Shown in pieces: positions 1 through 8,533 of a stretch of 64,000 nt of DNA (position 1 is its first letter; each line of letters begins with the position of its first letter). The notes beneath the pieces were generated by a model. It saw nothing but the letters and a program-made list of their open reading frames with translations. It did no database searches and was not told the origin of the DNA. This DNA comes from Bin5 sp009843665 (GTDB taxonomy: Bacteria > Chloroflexota > Anaerolineae > Caldilineales > Caldilineaceae): the NCBI GenBank assembly GCA_965220285.1, contig OZ244818.1, positions 1,798,001 through 1,862,000 of the forward strand. The letters are read 5' to 3'. A program made the translations under genes and the position numbers.

Positions 1-702
1 TGCGGACTCTTCGTCTGTGCTGGGCACGGCAGCCGCGTCGTCGCTGGTAAAGGAGGCGTAGATGGAGGTCAGCCGGTCCGGTATCGTGCGCAGCTGCTGC
101 AACGCCGTGAGGATAGAGTCGCCCGAGCCGCGCGAGAAGAAGATGACAGCCAGCAGTACGATAGCGATGGGAATCGCCCAAGGAAGACGGTTGCGGCGTA
201 TTTTGGCGACGGCCTTGGTTGCGACTTGTTTCTTGTCGAGTGGAGCGGGGTAGTATTCTGTGCTGAATTGGCGGCTGGCTTTGCCCACTGCGAGCTGAGT
301 GCCTTTGGCGCGGCCGCGTCGGCGGGCCTCTTCACGCCGTCCCACCTGGAGCTGCTCCTGGTGTGAACGCAGCAGCCATTCGCCTTCGCTGCGCAGGATG
401 TCATCGGCGGGGATAGCGGCCACGTGCTCACGCATTTCCTTAAATTCGCCGCGTTTGCGATAGATGAGAGCCGCCAACAGGTGCAGTTCGGGCGCCTCCA
501 AGAGAGAGATGCCCTGGTCGATCCCTTCCAACGCGGCCACTTCATTTCCCATCGAGTAATGTTCGAGGGCGCGATGATATATCGTCCGCGTCATTTCGGC
601 GGGCGTATAGTGTGAGGCTACGTTTGCGTTACAGGCAGGGCAGTTCGCGAACGACGGGGTAACCTCTACCGGTGCGCCGCATTCGGGGCAAGCCAGGTGC
701 AT
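1..702 (-). CDS. Zinc-ribbon, helical-repeat membrane protein (partial at window edge)
   Basis: The reading frame is open from an ATG at 702 to the window start without a stop, so the C-terminus lies outside. Two CxxC pairs (Cys5/Cys8 and Cys21/Cys24) form an N-terminal zinc ribbon. Residues about 38-110 are helical and resemble one or two TPR-like units. A single hydrophobic segment at about residues 173-190 follows a basic stretch (RRNR), so the N-terminal half is probably cytoplasmic and the rest outside. No catalytic motif is visible. The ribosome site before the ATG is weak. Function is not recognised; a zinc-ribbon plus TPR membrane adaptor is the most that can be said. Confidence 0.75.
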   Translation of the reverse strand, partial: MHLACPECGAPVEVTPSFANCPACNANVASHYTPAEMTRTIYHRALEHYSMGNEVAALEGIDQGISLLEAPELHLLAALIYRKRGEFKEMREHVAAIPADDILRSEGEWLLRSHQEQLQVGRREEARRRGRAKGTQLAVGKASRQFSTEYYPAPLDKKQVATKAVAKIRRNRLPWAIPIAIVLLAVIFFSRGSGDSILTALQQLRTIPDRLTSIYASFTSDDAAAVPSTDEESA

Positions 703-988
703 TCTATTCTATCCAGACCGCTTTCAGCGTTGGGTGTTAGATGTCAGGTATTAAGTCTATTGATAAATCCTGGCGATCATTAGGTCGCCAAAAGTCGGCC
801 TGCGGTCACGACGCATTTTCGAGTCGAGTAGAGTGACCAGAGACCAGAACCCGTTCTGGATCGAATGCCAAAGCCTATGGCAAGCTGACTCGGGGAAAAC
901 AGACTTGCGTGCCCAGCGTGTGGGACTCTGATATGGAACGCGGCCGCTTCACTTGACCGCGCGCAGTTCAATCGATACAATAACCAAC

Positions 989-1086
<98 letters not shown>

Positions 1087-1096
1087 TCAGGTTAAC

Positions 1097-1963
1097 TCAA
1101 CACTCTGCCCCTAACCCTTCACCGCCAAAAATCGCCAGTCTTTCCTCTTGGCTGGTGAGGGGCGCGCTTTGCGGCCTATAGTGGAACTGCAGCGCGCGGC
1201 GGCGCGTCCCGGTCTGGTTGGGTGGCGTGCCGTGGTGGAGCAAACTCTGGAAGATCAGGAGACCGCCGGGCTTCAGCGGTACGGCCATCGCCCCACTGTT
1301 GTCCACGTCGGTGTCACAGATCTGCCAATCCCGCCTGCGAAAATGAACGACGGGACCTTTGAGATGGCTGCCCGGGGCAATGACCATGCAGCCGTTCTCG
1401 ATTGTGGCCTCGTCCAGCGCGATCCAGCAGCCCACAACTTTGGCGTCAAGTTCGATCTGGAAGTAGGCGGCGTCCTGGTGCCAAGGCTTGTCGCGACCCA
1501 GACGGGGCGGCTTGAGCAGCGCCATGCTCTGGAAGAGCACGGGCGAATCGCCGATAAGGCGTTCCACAAGGGCCAGCAGGAGAGGGTGATGCGCGAGCTC
1601 GTTGAGGCGCTCGTCGTAGTCGACGAAGCTCATGAACTTGCGAACGTAATCCTGCTTCTCTTCAAGCGGCATCTCCTCAACCGATACGCCAGCGGAAGCC
1701 CGCTCGTACTGGACGCCGTTGAACTCCTCCAATTCACCTGACAAGAGGTGAAACAGACCGTCCAGCGCCACCTGCACTTCGTGCGCGGTGAAGGCGTTCT
1801 CGACAATGAGAAAGCCCTGCTCGTGGAACTGCGCAACGTGGGCGTCGGTGACAGCGTCAAAGCCGTCGACACCGGTGACTACCCCTGTCGGTTCATAGAG
1901 ATCCGGCGGGAATTCGTCGGTAAGGCCGTCGTCGAACTGCCGCTCAGGAGCCGTTACCGTCAT
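1097..1963 (-). CDS. Phytanoyl-CoA dioxygenase (PhyH) family protein
   Basis: A 288-aa Fe(II)/2-oxoglutarate-dependent oxygenase of the PhyH family, cytoplasmic. The metal-binding HxD is seen in KPWHQDAAYFQ and the distal His in LLHHGTPPNQTGTRRRALQF, where the following Arg would bind 2-oxoglutarate. The ATG at 1963 is preceded by GGGAGGACAGATA, a strong ribosome site. The gene stands alone, converging with the tRNA-Sec gene 12 bases beyond its stop. The substrate cannot be read from sequence: family members hydroxylate phytanoyl-CoA, ectoine, halogenated acids and small metabolites. A second family member is at 16308-17102, only distantly similar. Confidence 0.9.
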   Translation of the reverse strand: MTVTAPERQFDDGLTDEFPPDLYEPTGVVTGVDGFDAVTDAHVAQFHEQGFLIVENAFTAHEVQVALDGLFHLLSGELEEFNGVQYERASAGVSVEEMPLEEKQDYVRKFMSFVDYDERLNELAHHPLLLALVERLIGDSPVLFQSMALLKPPRLGRDKPWHQDAAYFQIELDAKVVGCWIALDEATIENGCMVIAPGSHLKGPVVHFRRRDWQICDTDVDNSGAMAVPLKPGGLLIFQSLLHHGTPPNQTGTRRRALQFHYRPQSAPLTSQEERLAIFGGEGLGAEC

Positions 1964-2322
1964 TATCTGTCCTCCCGAAACCGTAATGGATGGGATGTTC
2001 TAACAGTTGTCTTGCTGTTCGACGGCTGTGCGTCGAGCTTATTCTGCCGCCCCTATGTTTTCGGGCATTTAGCGAGAAAAGGTACGAATAAAATGGACGG
2101 TTGTCGAACCGTCCCCTTTTTTGTCGCCGCCGCCTTTGGTCGACGATACCTCATTCAGAAACTACCATACTCTACTACTAACATACCACACAATACAAGA
2201 AAATTAAATCGTTTACAAGCTCGAAAATTGGCGAAAAACGCGCAACGTAATATGTCGGGCAGGGCAGAAAGGGAGCGACCGAATCTGGTCAATTGTCACT
2301 TGCACCGCACCGCTGGCGTTGG
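1964..2322. other. Intergenic stretch between PhyH and pfkB-like gene
   Basis: Both flanking genes are on the minus strand. The stretch is AT-richer than its surroundings (notably 2155-2220). It holds the hairpin listed at 2095-2122 and presumably the promoter of the PhyH gene, but no clear -35/-10 pair could be fixed. The open frames here have no recognisable protein character. Confidence 0.6.
2095..2122. terminator. Probable bidirectional rho-independent terminator
   Basis: A perfect 8-bp stem GGACGGTT/AACCGTCC (2095-2102 and 2107-2114) closes a GTCG tetraloop. On the plus strand it is followed by CCTTTTTT; on the minus strand by ATTTTATT. On the minus strand it would end the transcript of the PHP/PfkB genes, whose last stop is at 2323. 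Confidence 0.7.
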
Positions 2323-3255
2323 TCAATTTCGCGCCAGAAACGCGGCCACCTCTGAGCCGGTTGGGATGCCAAGACGGGCGCCTTTTTTGGTACAGCAGAG
2401 CGCGCCGACCGCTGAGGCGAAACGGAGTAGTTCCTCCCATGCCATCCCCTGTGAAAGGCCGGCGGCGAAGGCGCCGTGGAAGGCGTCGCCGGCGCCGGTC
2501 GTGTCCTCTGCGGTGATCGCAAAGGCCGGGTAACTGCCGGCGCCGGCGCCAAAGCGGCTGTCTGCACGGTTGCGCCACCAGAGCCCCCGTTCGCCGAGAG
2601 TGATGATTGTCGAGGGCGCACAGCAGCTCAATTGCTTCAGGACCTCCTCGACGTCGTCCTGGCGGCTGAATTGCCGGGCAAAGTGCTCTGAGACCACCAG
2701 GAATTCCACCATATTCATCAGCGTTTTTGAGCCGGGATGGAGGGTGTCGCCATCGAGGACGGTGGGGATGCCGGCGGCGCGGGCGCGGGCGACCAGGGGC
2801 GCGGCTGCCTCATGGTAATGTCCGTCCACCAGAACCGCGCGCGGGCGGCAGTCTTCGAGATGGAATTCCTCCTCGCCCGGCATTTCCCTGCCAAGGCCGT
2901 AGTTGACGAGGGCACGGGAGCCGTCGGGTTTGACGAGGATGGCGGACAGGGAGGTCGGCCATTCGCCGCGGACGACAAGCTCGGTGTTGACACCGGCGGC
3001 GTTGAGTTCATCGAGATGTTTGTCGCCGTACATATCGCGGCCCAGATAGCCGGCGAAGGCGACGGAGTATCCAAGACGGGCGACGGTCATGGACGCATTT
3101 GCAGCAATGCCTCCGCCGCAGGCGGTCAGGTCGGACGCTTTCATCTTTTCATCGGCGTAGATGTGCCGGTCGACCGAGAAAATCAGATCGTAGCAGGCGA
3201 TGCCCAGACAGAGCACATCGACCTGCAGATCGGCCGAATCCGAATTGCCGCTCAT
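2323..3255 (-). CDS. PfkB-family sugar/nucleoside kinase
   Basis: A 310-aa ribokinase/PfkB-superfamily kinase using ATP to phosphorylate a sugar or nucleoside. The family signature 2 is clear: DTTGAGDAFHGAFAAG, with the catalytic Asp in GAGD. The N-terminal GGGIAANAS gives the di-glycine hinge and the substrate site. Start chosen at the ATG at 3255, which overlaps the stop of the PHP gene as ATGA, instead of an upstream GTG at 3297, because family N-termini begin just before VDVLCLGIACYD. It is translationally coupled to the PHP-domain gene, so the two probably serve one pathway. The exact substrate cannot be told. Confidence 0.9.
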   Translation of the reverse strand: MSGNSDSADLQVDVLCLGIACYDLIFSVDRHIYADEKMKASDLTACGGGIAANASMTVARLGYSVAFAGYLGRDMYGDKHLDELNAAGVNTELVVRGEWPTSLSAILVKPDGSRALVNYGLGREMPGEEEFHLEDCRPRAVLVDGHYHEAAAPLVARARAAGIPTVLDGDTLHPGSKTLMNMVEFLVVSEHFARQFSRQDDVEEVLKQLSCCAPSTIITLGERGLWWRNRADSRFGAGAGSYPAFAITAEDTTGAGDAFHGAFAAGLSQGMAWEELLRFASAVGALCCTKKGARLGIPTGSEVAAFLARN

Positions 3256-4160
3256 TCTTCCAACCAGATCGGGTTCGACCACGCTTTGCCGCCCCACTGG
3301 TCCCGCACCGTCACCCGGCAGTAGTGGCTGTCCCAGTCGGACAGGTCGAATTCTGTGCTGGTGAGACCGTTGCCCCAGGCACGCTGGGCGGCGCTGCCGA
3401 CACCGGTCAGAAAGACGCGTTCAGCGGGCGAACAGTGGACGGAAAGGCGTTCTCCTGGGACGCAAGTGATGTCGTAGATTTCCGGTCCGGTGCTGGAATA
3501 GAATGCCCCGGCCTTCAACGCGGTAAGCAGGGCTTCGGGCGACAACTCCTCCGCTTTCACCTGCACCCAGCCGCGGCGGAAGTCTTTGTAGTTGTCGGTG
3601 AGGTGGGCATCGTCGGCGGCGTAGGCGAAGTAGCGCTGGCGCCTGTCCGAAAGTACGTCCAGGATGTGCCAGCTTTCGGCGCGGTCGTTGGCGTCTGCGG
3701 CAATGCCGTTGTAGACCTCGACCGCGTGCGCCGGACCCAGAGCGTCAACGTCGGCTGCGGTAAGCGAGTACCAATGGGGATGGGCGATGCCGACGAAGGC
3801 GCCGGCCTGCATGGCCCTGGCCGCGAGCTGGGCGCCGCTTTCCTCAGCAGACGGGGGGGCAAAGTCGAAGGGCAAGCCGGCGGCCACGATATGCCAGACC
3901 GAGCCGTTTTCGATGGCCCCGCTGTGCAGTTCCGCGCCGATGATGGTCGTGAACTCGGCTGAACGGTACGGCTGCGTATCGGTGATTGGGAAGCCGTACT
4001 GTTCCAGGAAGTGATCGGTCAGGGCGATGAAGTCATAACCTCCCTGTTGATAGAGCCGGCAGACCTCCTGTGGCGGCTGTGTCCCGTCCGAACGGGTCGA
4101 GTGGGTGTGAAGGTTCCCTTTCCAGAAGCGGCCGGGGTTAGCAAAGGGCAGCAGTTCCAT
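3252..4160 (-). CDS. PHP-domain metal-dependent hydrolase (CehA/McbA-like)
   Basis: A 302-aa PHP-family hydrolase. The first metal motif is the N-terminal NLHTHSTRSDGTQPP, and LTDHF gives the second. A later GIAHPHW stretch and the Asp/His pair YAADDAHLT supply more ligands. The C-terminal about 60 residues look like a small beta domain. The family includes phosphoesterases and the CehA carbaryl esterase. Strong ribosome site GGAGAAACT before the ATG at 4160. It is followed directly, with a 4-base overlap, by the PfkB kinase. Substrate unknown; a phosphoester matched to the kinase would be reasonable but is inference. Confidence 0.85.
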   Translation of the reverse strand: MELLPFANPGRFWKGNLHTHSTRSDGTQPPQEVCRLYQQGGYDFIALTDHFLEQYGFPITDTQPYRSAEFTTIIGAELHSGAIENGSVWHIVAAGLPFDFAPPSAEESGAQLAARAMQAGAFVGIAHPHWYSLTAADVDALGPAHAVEVYNGIAADANDRAESWHILDVLSDRRQRYFAYAADDAHLTDNYKDFRRGWVQVKAEELSPEALLTALKAGAFYSSTGPEIYDITCVPGERLSVHCSPAERVFLTGVGSAAQRAWGNGLTSTEFDLSDWDSHYCRVTVRDQWGGKAWSNPIWLEE

Positions 4161-4273
4161 AGTTTCTCCAATCTGATGTTTTGATGTGCTTCAAAGGCAG
4201 GTAAGTGGGACCGAAGGTTGGTTATTGGACGATCTATAAAGACGCTGATTGGATTCACGTCAAAAGGGCGTGG

Positions 4274-5209
4274 TCAGTGGCGGCCAATTACGTCCGTTTC
4301 GTCCAGAAAATCGGTGACGATATCGGCGAAATTGTCGAGCCGGTGAACGCGCTGGGCATAGGCCTCGGCACGGCCACCGACAAGAACGGTCAAAGCCTGG
4401 TTTTCGGTATGTTTGCGGATTGTGCAGTCCTCCACGTTGCCGTGATCGCTGGCGATTATCAGGAGGGTCTCCTGCCAGTCCATTACGTCCAGCAATCCGG
4501 CGAGGAAACCGTCGATGCGCTCGAAGTCCTCGACGGCGCCGCGCAGATTGCGATAGTGGCCAAGGAAGTCGGTCTGCCAGTGCTCGAAGAAGGCGAAATG
4601 GACGGGCTGGGCAAGATGCCAGAACTGCGCGCCTGCCTCCTGCGGCGAGTAGAGCGGCACATCGGGATAGCCCAGCTTCGTGCGCCAGCCTTGGCCGGTG
4701 AAGTTTGCGGACAGGGCCTGCTGGGCCACCATCTCTTTCCATGTCCGCAGCTGGAGACCGCCGCCTTTTGCCGCGTAGGGGACTGCGCTCAACAGGCGTT
4801 TGCCCCGCTTGACGGCGTCAAAATAGCCTTGGGGATAGGCATTGACGTATGCGGTCGCATGGCCCGCGGCGTGGAGCCGGGCGAAGATGCCGGCCTCGTC
4901 GAGGATGTCGCGTACGCGCTGGTCCGGCCGCGGGCCGTAATGTTCGCCCAAGCGGGCGGGGGCGTTGACGCCGGTCAGGATGGCGGTCTGGCCGGTGGCG
5001 CTCTGGGGGCGGCCCGGCACGCCCAAGTGGGCGTCGGTCGGGATCAGATGGGCGTCGCCGTGGCTGAAACGTCCGGTGGAGGCGGTGAGCGGACAGCCGT
5101 CGAACAGCGCCGAAAGTGTCGGCAGTGCAGCTGCGGCCAGCGGGTTGACCTGCGGGTCATCCAGACCCAGGCCGACACCGTCAAGGAACAGGAAGAGGAC
5201 TCGGCGCAT
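4274..5209 (-). CDS. Alkaline-phosphatase-superfamily metalloenzyme (phosphoglycerate mutase-like)
   Basis: A 311-aa protein of the metalloenzyme/alkaline phosphatase fold. The first metal ligand is seen in LFLFLDGVGLG at the N-terminus, and the C-terminal metal site in IIASDHGNVED, both typical of the iPGM-like branch. QSATGQTAILTGVNAP contains the likely nucleophile Thr/Ser. It is shorter than true cofactor-independent phosphoglycerate mutase (about 510 aa) and lacks its inserted domain, so it is a related phosphatase or phosphomutase of unknown substrate. It lies 12 bases after the DUF1638 gene and is likely co-transcribed with it. Confidence 0.8.
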   Translation of the reverse strand: MRRVLFLFLDGVGLGLDDPQVNPLAAAALPTLSALFDGCPLTASTGRFSHGDAHLIPTDAHLGVPGRPQSATGQTAILTGVNAPARLGEHYGPRPDQRVRDILDEAGIFARLHAAGHATAYVNAYPQGYFDAVKRGKRLLSAVPYAAKGGGLQLRTWKEMVAQQALSANFTGQGWRTKLGYPDVPLYSPQEAGAQFWHLAQPVHFAFFEHWQTDFLGHYRNLRGAVEDFERIDGFLAGLLDVMDWQETLLIIASDHGNVEDCTIRKHTENQALTVLVGGRAEAYAQRVHRLDNFADIVTDFLDETDVIGRH

Positions 5210-5228
5210 AGTGGTCGGTGGTCAGCGG
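5210..5228. repeat. Heptamer AGTGGTC-type repeat, short copy
   Basis: About two and a half degenerate units of AGTGGTC lie between the DUF1638 and metalloenzyme genes, partly inside the end of the DUF1638 frame. The same heptamer occurs in longer runs at five other intergenic places in the window. Confidence 0.5.
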
Positions 5229-5815
5229 TTTTCGCTTTCGATCAGTTCCACCAAGCGGTCCTCCAGAAAGTCCAGTCCAGAATCGGTCTCCTTGTATGCC
5301 AGCCCCAGTCTGGCGGCCGCCTCCCGGGCGCGCTGGCTCTCGTCCTGGTCCGGCAGCTGGCGAAGATAAAGCAACTCCTCGTAGTTGCCGAAAAAGGTGT
5401 CACGTAGTTCGGGGTGGCGGTCAAGGCCCAGCGATTCGATTACGAGGCCTTCGTAATGGTGGGCGAGAAAATCGGTCAGGTAAAATGTTCCAGGCTGGCG
5501 TTCGGACTGTTGATCGAAGAGGGCGCCGCCGTAGAATTCGTAGCAGTGGGGGCCGGGGATGCGGACGGCATGGGGGTAGCGGGCGAGCAGGGCATCCAGC
5601 GAGCCGATGGTGCCGCAGTCGGCATAGCCGATGAGGATGCGGTCGAAGCGGCTCGCCCAGGCGTCGAGCTTCTTCGCCACGGCGGGGGCGATGCGTTCGG
5701 GGCGGTTATGGAGCTGGGCGGGAACGGCGGTCAGTTCGTAGTCCCAGCCGCGGCGGTTGGCGATGGCGATCAGTTCGCGCACGATGGCGCCGCAGGCGAT
5801 GATTCCGATTTTCAC
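5222..5815 (-). CDS. DUF1638 domain-containing protein
   Basis: A 197-aa protein that matches the DUF1638 family as I know it: a start of the type VKIGIIACGAIVREL, a central IGYADCGTIGSLDALL and IPGPHCYEFYGG. The conserved Cys and His residues in these stretches suggest a metal or cofactor site. The GTG at 5815 is chosen because the family begins right at this KIGIIACGA strand; a TTG at 5860 would add 15 unrelated residues. Neither has a good ribosome site. It is first in a run with the metalloenzyme gene. The biochemical function is not established. Confidence 0.8.
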   Translation of the reverse strand: MKIGIIACGAIVRELIAIANRRGWDYELTAVPAQLHNRPERIAPAVAKKLDAWASRFDRILIGYADCGTIGSLDALLARYPHAVRIPGPHCYEFYGGALFDQQSERQPGTFYLTDFLAHHYEGLVIESLGLDRHPELRDTFFGNYEELLYLRQLPDQDESQRAREAAARLGLAYKETDSGLDFLEDRLVELIESENR

Positions 5816-5885
5816 GATGGGTCGCTTTGGGCTGCATATTGGCGTTCTAAAGGAAAGCAAGACCGCGATTCTGGGCTATTTCGGC

Positions 5886-6017
5886 TTTCCAGTCAAACAA
5901 CCGTCAAACAACTGTCAAGCAAATTCTCTGCTTCAAATTCCTCTGAATAGGTGATAGGACCGGCCAATTGCGGCGATTTTGATCTTTCCAGTCAAACAAC
6001 CGTCAAACAACGGTCAA
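5886..6017. repeat. Pair of 33-bp direct repeats
   Basis: TTTCCAGTCAAACAACCGTC begins both copies (5886-5918 and 5985-6017); the 33-base units differ at one position and start 99 bases apart. Each unit itself holds three GTCAA steps at 10-base spacing (GTCAAACAAC, GTCAAACAAC, then a third), so the element is a phased array of six GTCAA motifs. It lies in the gene-free stretch 5816-6230, upstream of the DUF1638 gene and downstream of brnA. The rest of the stretch holds nothing I can name. Confidence 0.8.
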
Positions 6018-6230
6018 AGAATGTCTGGCATTTGGACCTCGCAAAGAATCAGCGAGATGTTCAGGTTCTCAAGCTGGATTCAAAACTCCGCCTTCTCGGA
6101 GACTCCAGCGGAGCTACTGCAGGCGTCCGGCAGCCGCATGGTGGGGACGGGCAAGTGCGTACCTCGAAACACCGAGCCCTGCGGAGCGTATGCGAATGGC
6201 GTTCGACAGCCTCACCGTTCTCCCGGTCCG

Positions 6231-6524
6231 TCAAGACGTGGCTTCCCTTTCACAACGTATGACGTACTCGCGCAGCGCCCGATTGATGTCGGTCTGGTAT
6301 CCGCGGCCGCCCTGCGCGTGGGCTTTGAACCATGAAATAATGTCGGCGTCCAGGCGAAGGGTGATCTGCTGCTTGACGGGCCGGTAGAAGACGCCGCGTT
6401 GGGCTCCAGACCAGTCGAGAGTCTCTGGGATATCAGTCGTGTCAATCTGGTCGTCGGGCAACTCTTCCAATGCCTGAAGGTCAGCGCGCTGCTGCGCGGT
6501 CAGTTCAGAATTCTCCTTCTTCAT
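6231..6524 (-). CDS. brnA: BrnA-family antitoxin
   Basis: A 97-aa antitoxin of the BrnT/BrnA type II system. The C-terminal half, KQQITLRLDADIISWFKAH followed by GYQTDINRALREYV, is the ribbon-helix-helix DNA-binding domain that represses the operon; the N-terminal part would cover the toxin. The ATG at 6524 is chosen because it follows AAGGAAGGCGT; upstream in-frame codons lack a ribosome site. It overlaps the end of brnT by 20 bases, the usual toxin-first order of this system, so translation is coupled. Confidence 0.9.
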   Translation of the reverse strand: MKKENSELTAQQRADLQALEELPDDQIDTTDIPETLDWSGAQRGVFYRPVKQQITLRLDADIISWFKAHAQGGRGYQTDINRALREYVIRCEREATS

Positions 6525-6783
6525 ACGCCTTCCTTTCATGTCTAGTCGCTTTACGGGCGCTGATGATTCGCCCGGCTCCCTCGTCGCCATCCGGCAAAGT
6601 ATGAATTACTATCACTACCGCAGAACGAACCCTACCCATTGTTCGCCAGCGGGCCTCGCCCGGGTAGGGATCAGGAACCGTCACAGAAAAGGGATCGTTG
6701 AAGACCAGATAGGCAGTTTCAAAACCGAGTTCGTGTTTCAGCCGATTCGCTTGGTTCTTAACCGGATCCCAGGTCCAGCGCAA
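6505..6783 (-). CDS. brnT: BrnT-family toxin (ribonuclease)
   Basis: A 92-aa BrnT toxin, a RelE-fold ribonuclease that stops translation. The N-terminal WTWDPVKNQANRLKHELGFE and the C-terminal RIISARKATRHERKAYEE are the two hallmark stretches, with the latter supplying the catalytic Arg/His surface. The start is a TTG at 6783, set by GAGGGG seven bases upstream and by the family start of the form M-R-F-x-W-D. A sigma-70-like promoter lies directly upstream (6810-6838). The pair looks intact. Confidence 0.9.
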   Translation of the reverse strand: MRWTWDPVKNQANRLKHELGFETAYLVFNDPFSVTVPDPYPGEARWRTMGRVRSAVVIVIHTLPDGDEGAGRIISARKATRHERKAYEEGEF

Positions 6784-6809
6784 ATGGTTGCCCCTCGTGT
6801 AATGACAAC

Positions 6810-6838
6810 AGTGTAGTTACAATCACAACGGATGTCAA
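6810..6838 (-). promoter_or_regulatory. Promoter of brnTA
   Basis: On the minus strand TTGACA (6838-6833) is followed after exactly 17 bases by TACACT (6815-6810), and the brnT ribosome site begins about 12 bases later. TGTAA and TTACA form an inverted pair that covers the -10 and start region (about 6797-6820), a plausible BrnA operator given the known autoregulation of this family; the operator is inference. Confidence 0.7.
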
Positions 6839-6970
6839 GGTAACTCTGCGCATTTATCCCGCCATTCCCCGATACGCTATCAAATAGGTCCATGGCATAC
6901 GAATGAGCTATAACGCTTCAAGTCTCTGCCCTCTGCCGATAAGATGAAACACAGATTGTTCCCGCCTCTC

Positions 6971-8179
6971 CTACTCCAGGGCCTCGCGCATTGCACGCAG
7001 GTGGGTCGGGGTGGTGCCGCAGCAGCCGGCGATTACGTCTACGCCGAGGGCCTGCATGTGGCGGGCGTAGTCGGCCATGACTTCGGGCGTGCCGTCGTAG
7101 ATGACATCGTCTTCCTGCAGGACGGGCAGGCCCGCGTTGCTCTGGGCATAGAGAACGATCCCGGGCGGACGGTGCGCAACCATTTCGGCCATCACGGTCT
7201 GGATCTCTTCCGGGCCGTTGCCGCAGTTGGCGCCGATTACCTGAACGCCCCAGCTGGCCAGTGTTTCGACCGCCTGTTTGGGGCTGACGCCCATCATGGT
7301 GTGCAGGTTGGTGTCGAAAGTGAGCATTGAGACGACGGGCAGGTCGGTCGCTTGATCGACGGCGCGCACAGCGGCTTCCACCTCCTGCAGGTCGCTCATT
7401 GTTTCGGTGAGGATGAAGTCGGCGCCGGCTTCGGCCATGACAGCGACCTGTTCGGCGAAGAGCTCCGTGGCCTCGTCCATAGTCATCACGCCGAGGGGAT
7501 CGAGCAGTTCTCCGGTCGGGCCGACGGAGGCCCCCACCAGCACATCGCCGGCCTCGTCGGCGACTTTGCGCGCCAACTGCACACCGGCTGCATTCAGTTC
7601 AGCCAGTCTGTCCTCCAAGTCATGCATTTTGAGCCGGGCGGTGGTGCCGCCGAAGGTGTTGGTGGTAATGATGTGGGATCCGGCCTCGACGTAGCCGCGA
7701 TAGACCGCCTCCACGGCGTCAGGGTTCACCACATTCCACAGTTCGGGCGCGTCGCCGCCTGTGAGGCCGGCGTCCTGCAGCATCGTGGCCATGGCGCCGT
7801 CGCCCAGGAGGGGGCCGTTGTGCCGGTGAAGGCGCTCGATGACCGGATGGGGGCGCGGTGTCAGCCATCCGCCTGATGAAGAGTCGGGGGTTATCGAGGA
7901 CAGGAGTTTGCGTATTCGCTGGGGAGGATAGTCGGCTTCGAGTTGCGCGGCGATGGTTTGGGCCACTTCCTCCGGATCCCCCGCCTGCTCCTGCCAGTCT
8001 GTACGGAGCCAGCCGTCCAGGTATTCGTCGGTGCCGGTGGCGCCGGCGCGCATTGCGGCTTCGTCGATCGCGACCTGAAAGCGGGCCGGCAATTGGACCT
8101 TGTGCCGGTTGCGGCGGCCCTCGCGAGCCACCACCATTGACGGGAACTCGCGCCAGTACGTAATCTGATACTCTGTCAT
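6971..8179 (-). CDS. Homocysteine S-methyltransferase with N-terminal virulence-factor domain
   Basis: A 402-aa two-domain protein. Residues about 1-95 (EYQITYWREFPSMVVAREGR onward) match the small virulence-factor domain family (as I recall, Pfam PF13769). Residues about 108-402 are a homocysteine S-methyltransferase barrel, with the zinc cysteines in GANCGNGPEE (Cys319) and GCCGTTPTH (Cys386, Cys387). The barrel would move a methyl group from a donor such as betaine or S-methylmethionine to homocysteine, giving methionine. ATG at 8179 follows AGAGGT. It stands alone. The two domains are normally separate genes; the fusion suggests the small domain works on the same methyl transfer. Confidence 0.85.
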   Translation of the reverse strand: MTEYQITYWREFPSMVVAREGRRNRHKVQLPARFQVAIDEAAMRAGATGTDEYLDGWLRTDWQEQAGDPEEVAQTIAAQLEADYPPQRIRKLLSSITPDSSSGGWLTPRPHPVIERLHRHNGPLLGDGAMATMLQDAGLTGGDAPELWNVVNPDAVEAVYRGYVEAGSHIITTNTFGGTTARLKMHDLEDRLAELNAAGVQLARKVADEAGDVLVGASVGPTGELLDPLGVMTMDEATELFAEQVAVMAEAGADFILTETMSDLQEVEAAVRAVDQATDLPVVSMLTFDTNLHTMMGVSPKQAVETLASWGVQVIGANCGNGPEEIQTVMAEMVAHRPPGIVLYAQSNAGLPVLQEDDVIYDGTPEVMADYARHMQALGVDVIAGCCGTTPTHLRAMREALE

Positions 8180-8533
8180 GAAGTTTGGACCTCTGGTATA
8201 TTTTCGGTGGCCGGGCGCCGGCCGTCATTCGCAGTTCACCGGCAGGTTGCCACAGTCTTCTTTGAAATTATACCGATGGGCGCGCAGGAATGCCTAACGG
8301 TAGCCTTAGCGCAGTATCGCTCTGTTTCCGTAGTTGAATTTTGGCAGTCTTTGCGATACCATTGCCTCATCTTGGCTCTATGACTAATGTCCAAGCCATT
8401 AACTGAAAACCTGTCATTCCCCAGACACGCAGTTCCCCTGCTGCTGACTCCGGCCATTTCACCGCCTGACGACGGGCGGCCGACAGTTCAGACATCATTC
8501 AGTGGACCCATTTGACTCAAAGGAGACAGTTTC
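8180..8533. other. Divergent intergenic region
   Basis: This 354-base gap separates the divergent methyltransferase (minus) and BMP lipoprotein (plus) genes and must hold both promoters. I looked for purine, SAM and cobalamin riboswitch cores, which would suit the neighbours, and saw none. Only the ribosome site AAAGGAGACAG before 8534 is clear. Confidence 0.5.

Noticed and set aside
780..980. 66-aa minus-strand open frame before the tRNA gene
   Set aside because: No ribosome site or protein-like composition; the stretch reads as non-coding.
8180..8533. Riboswitch upstream of the BMP lipoprotein
   Set aside because: I searched by eye for purine, SAM and cobalamin cores and found none of their conserved loops.
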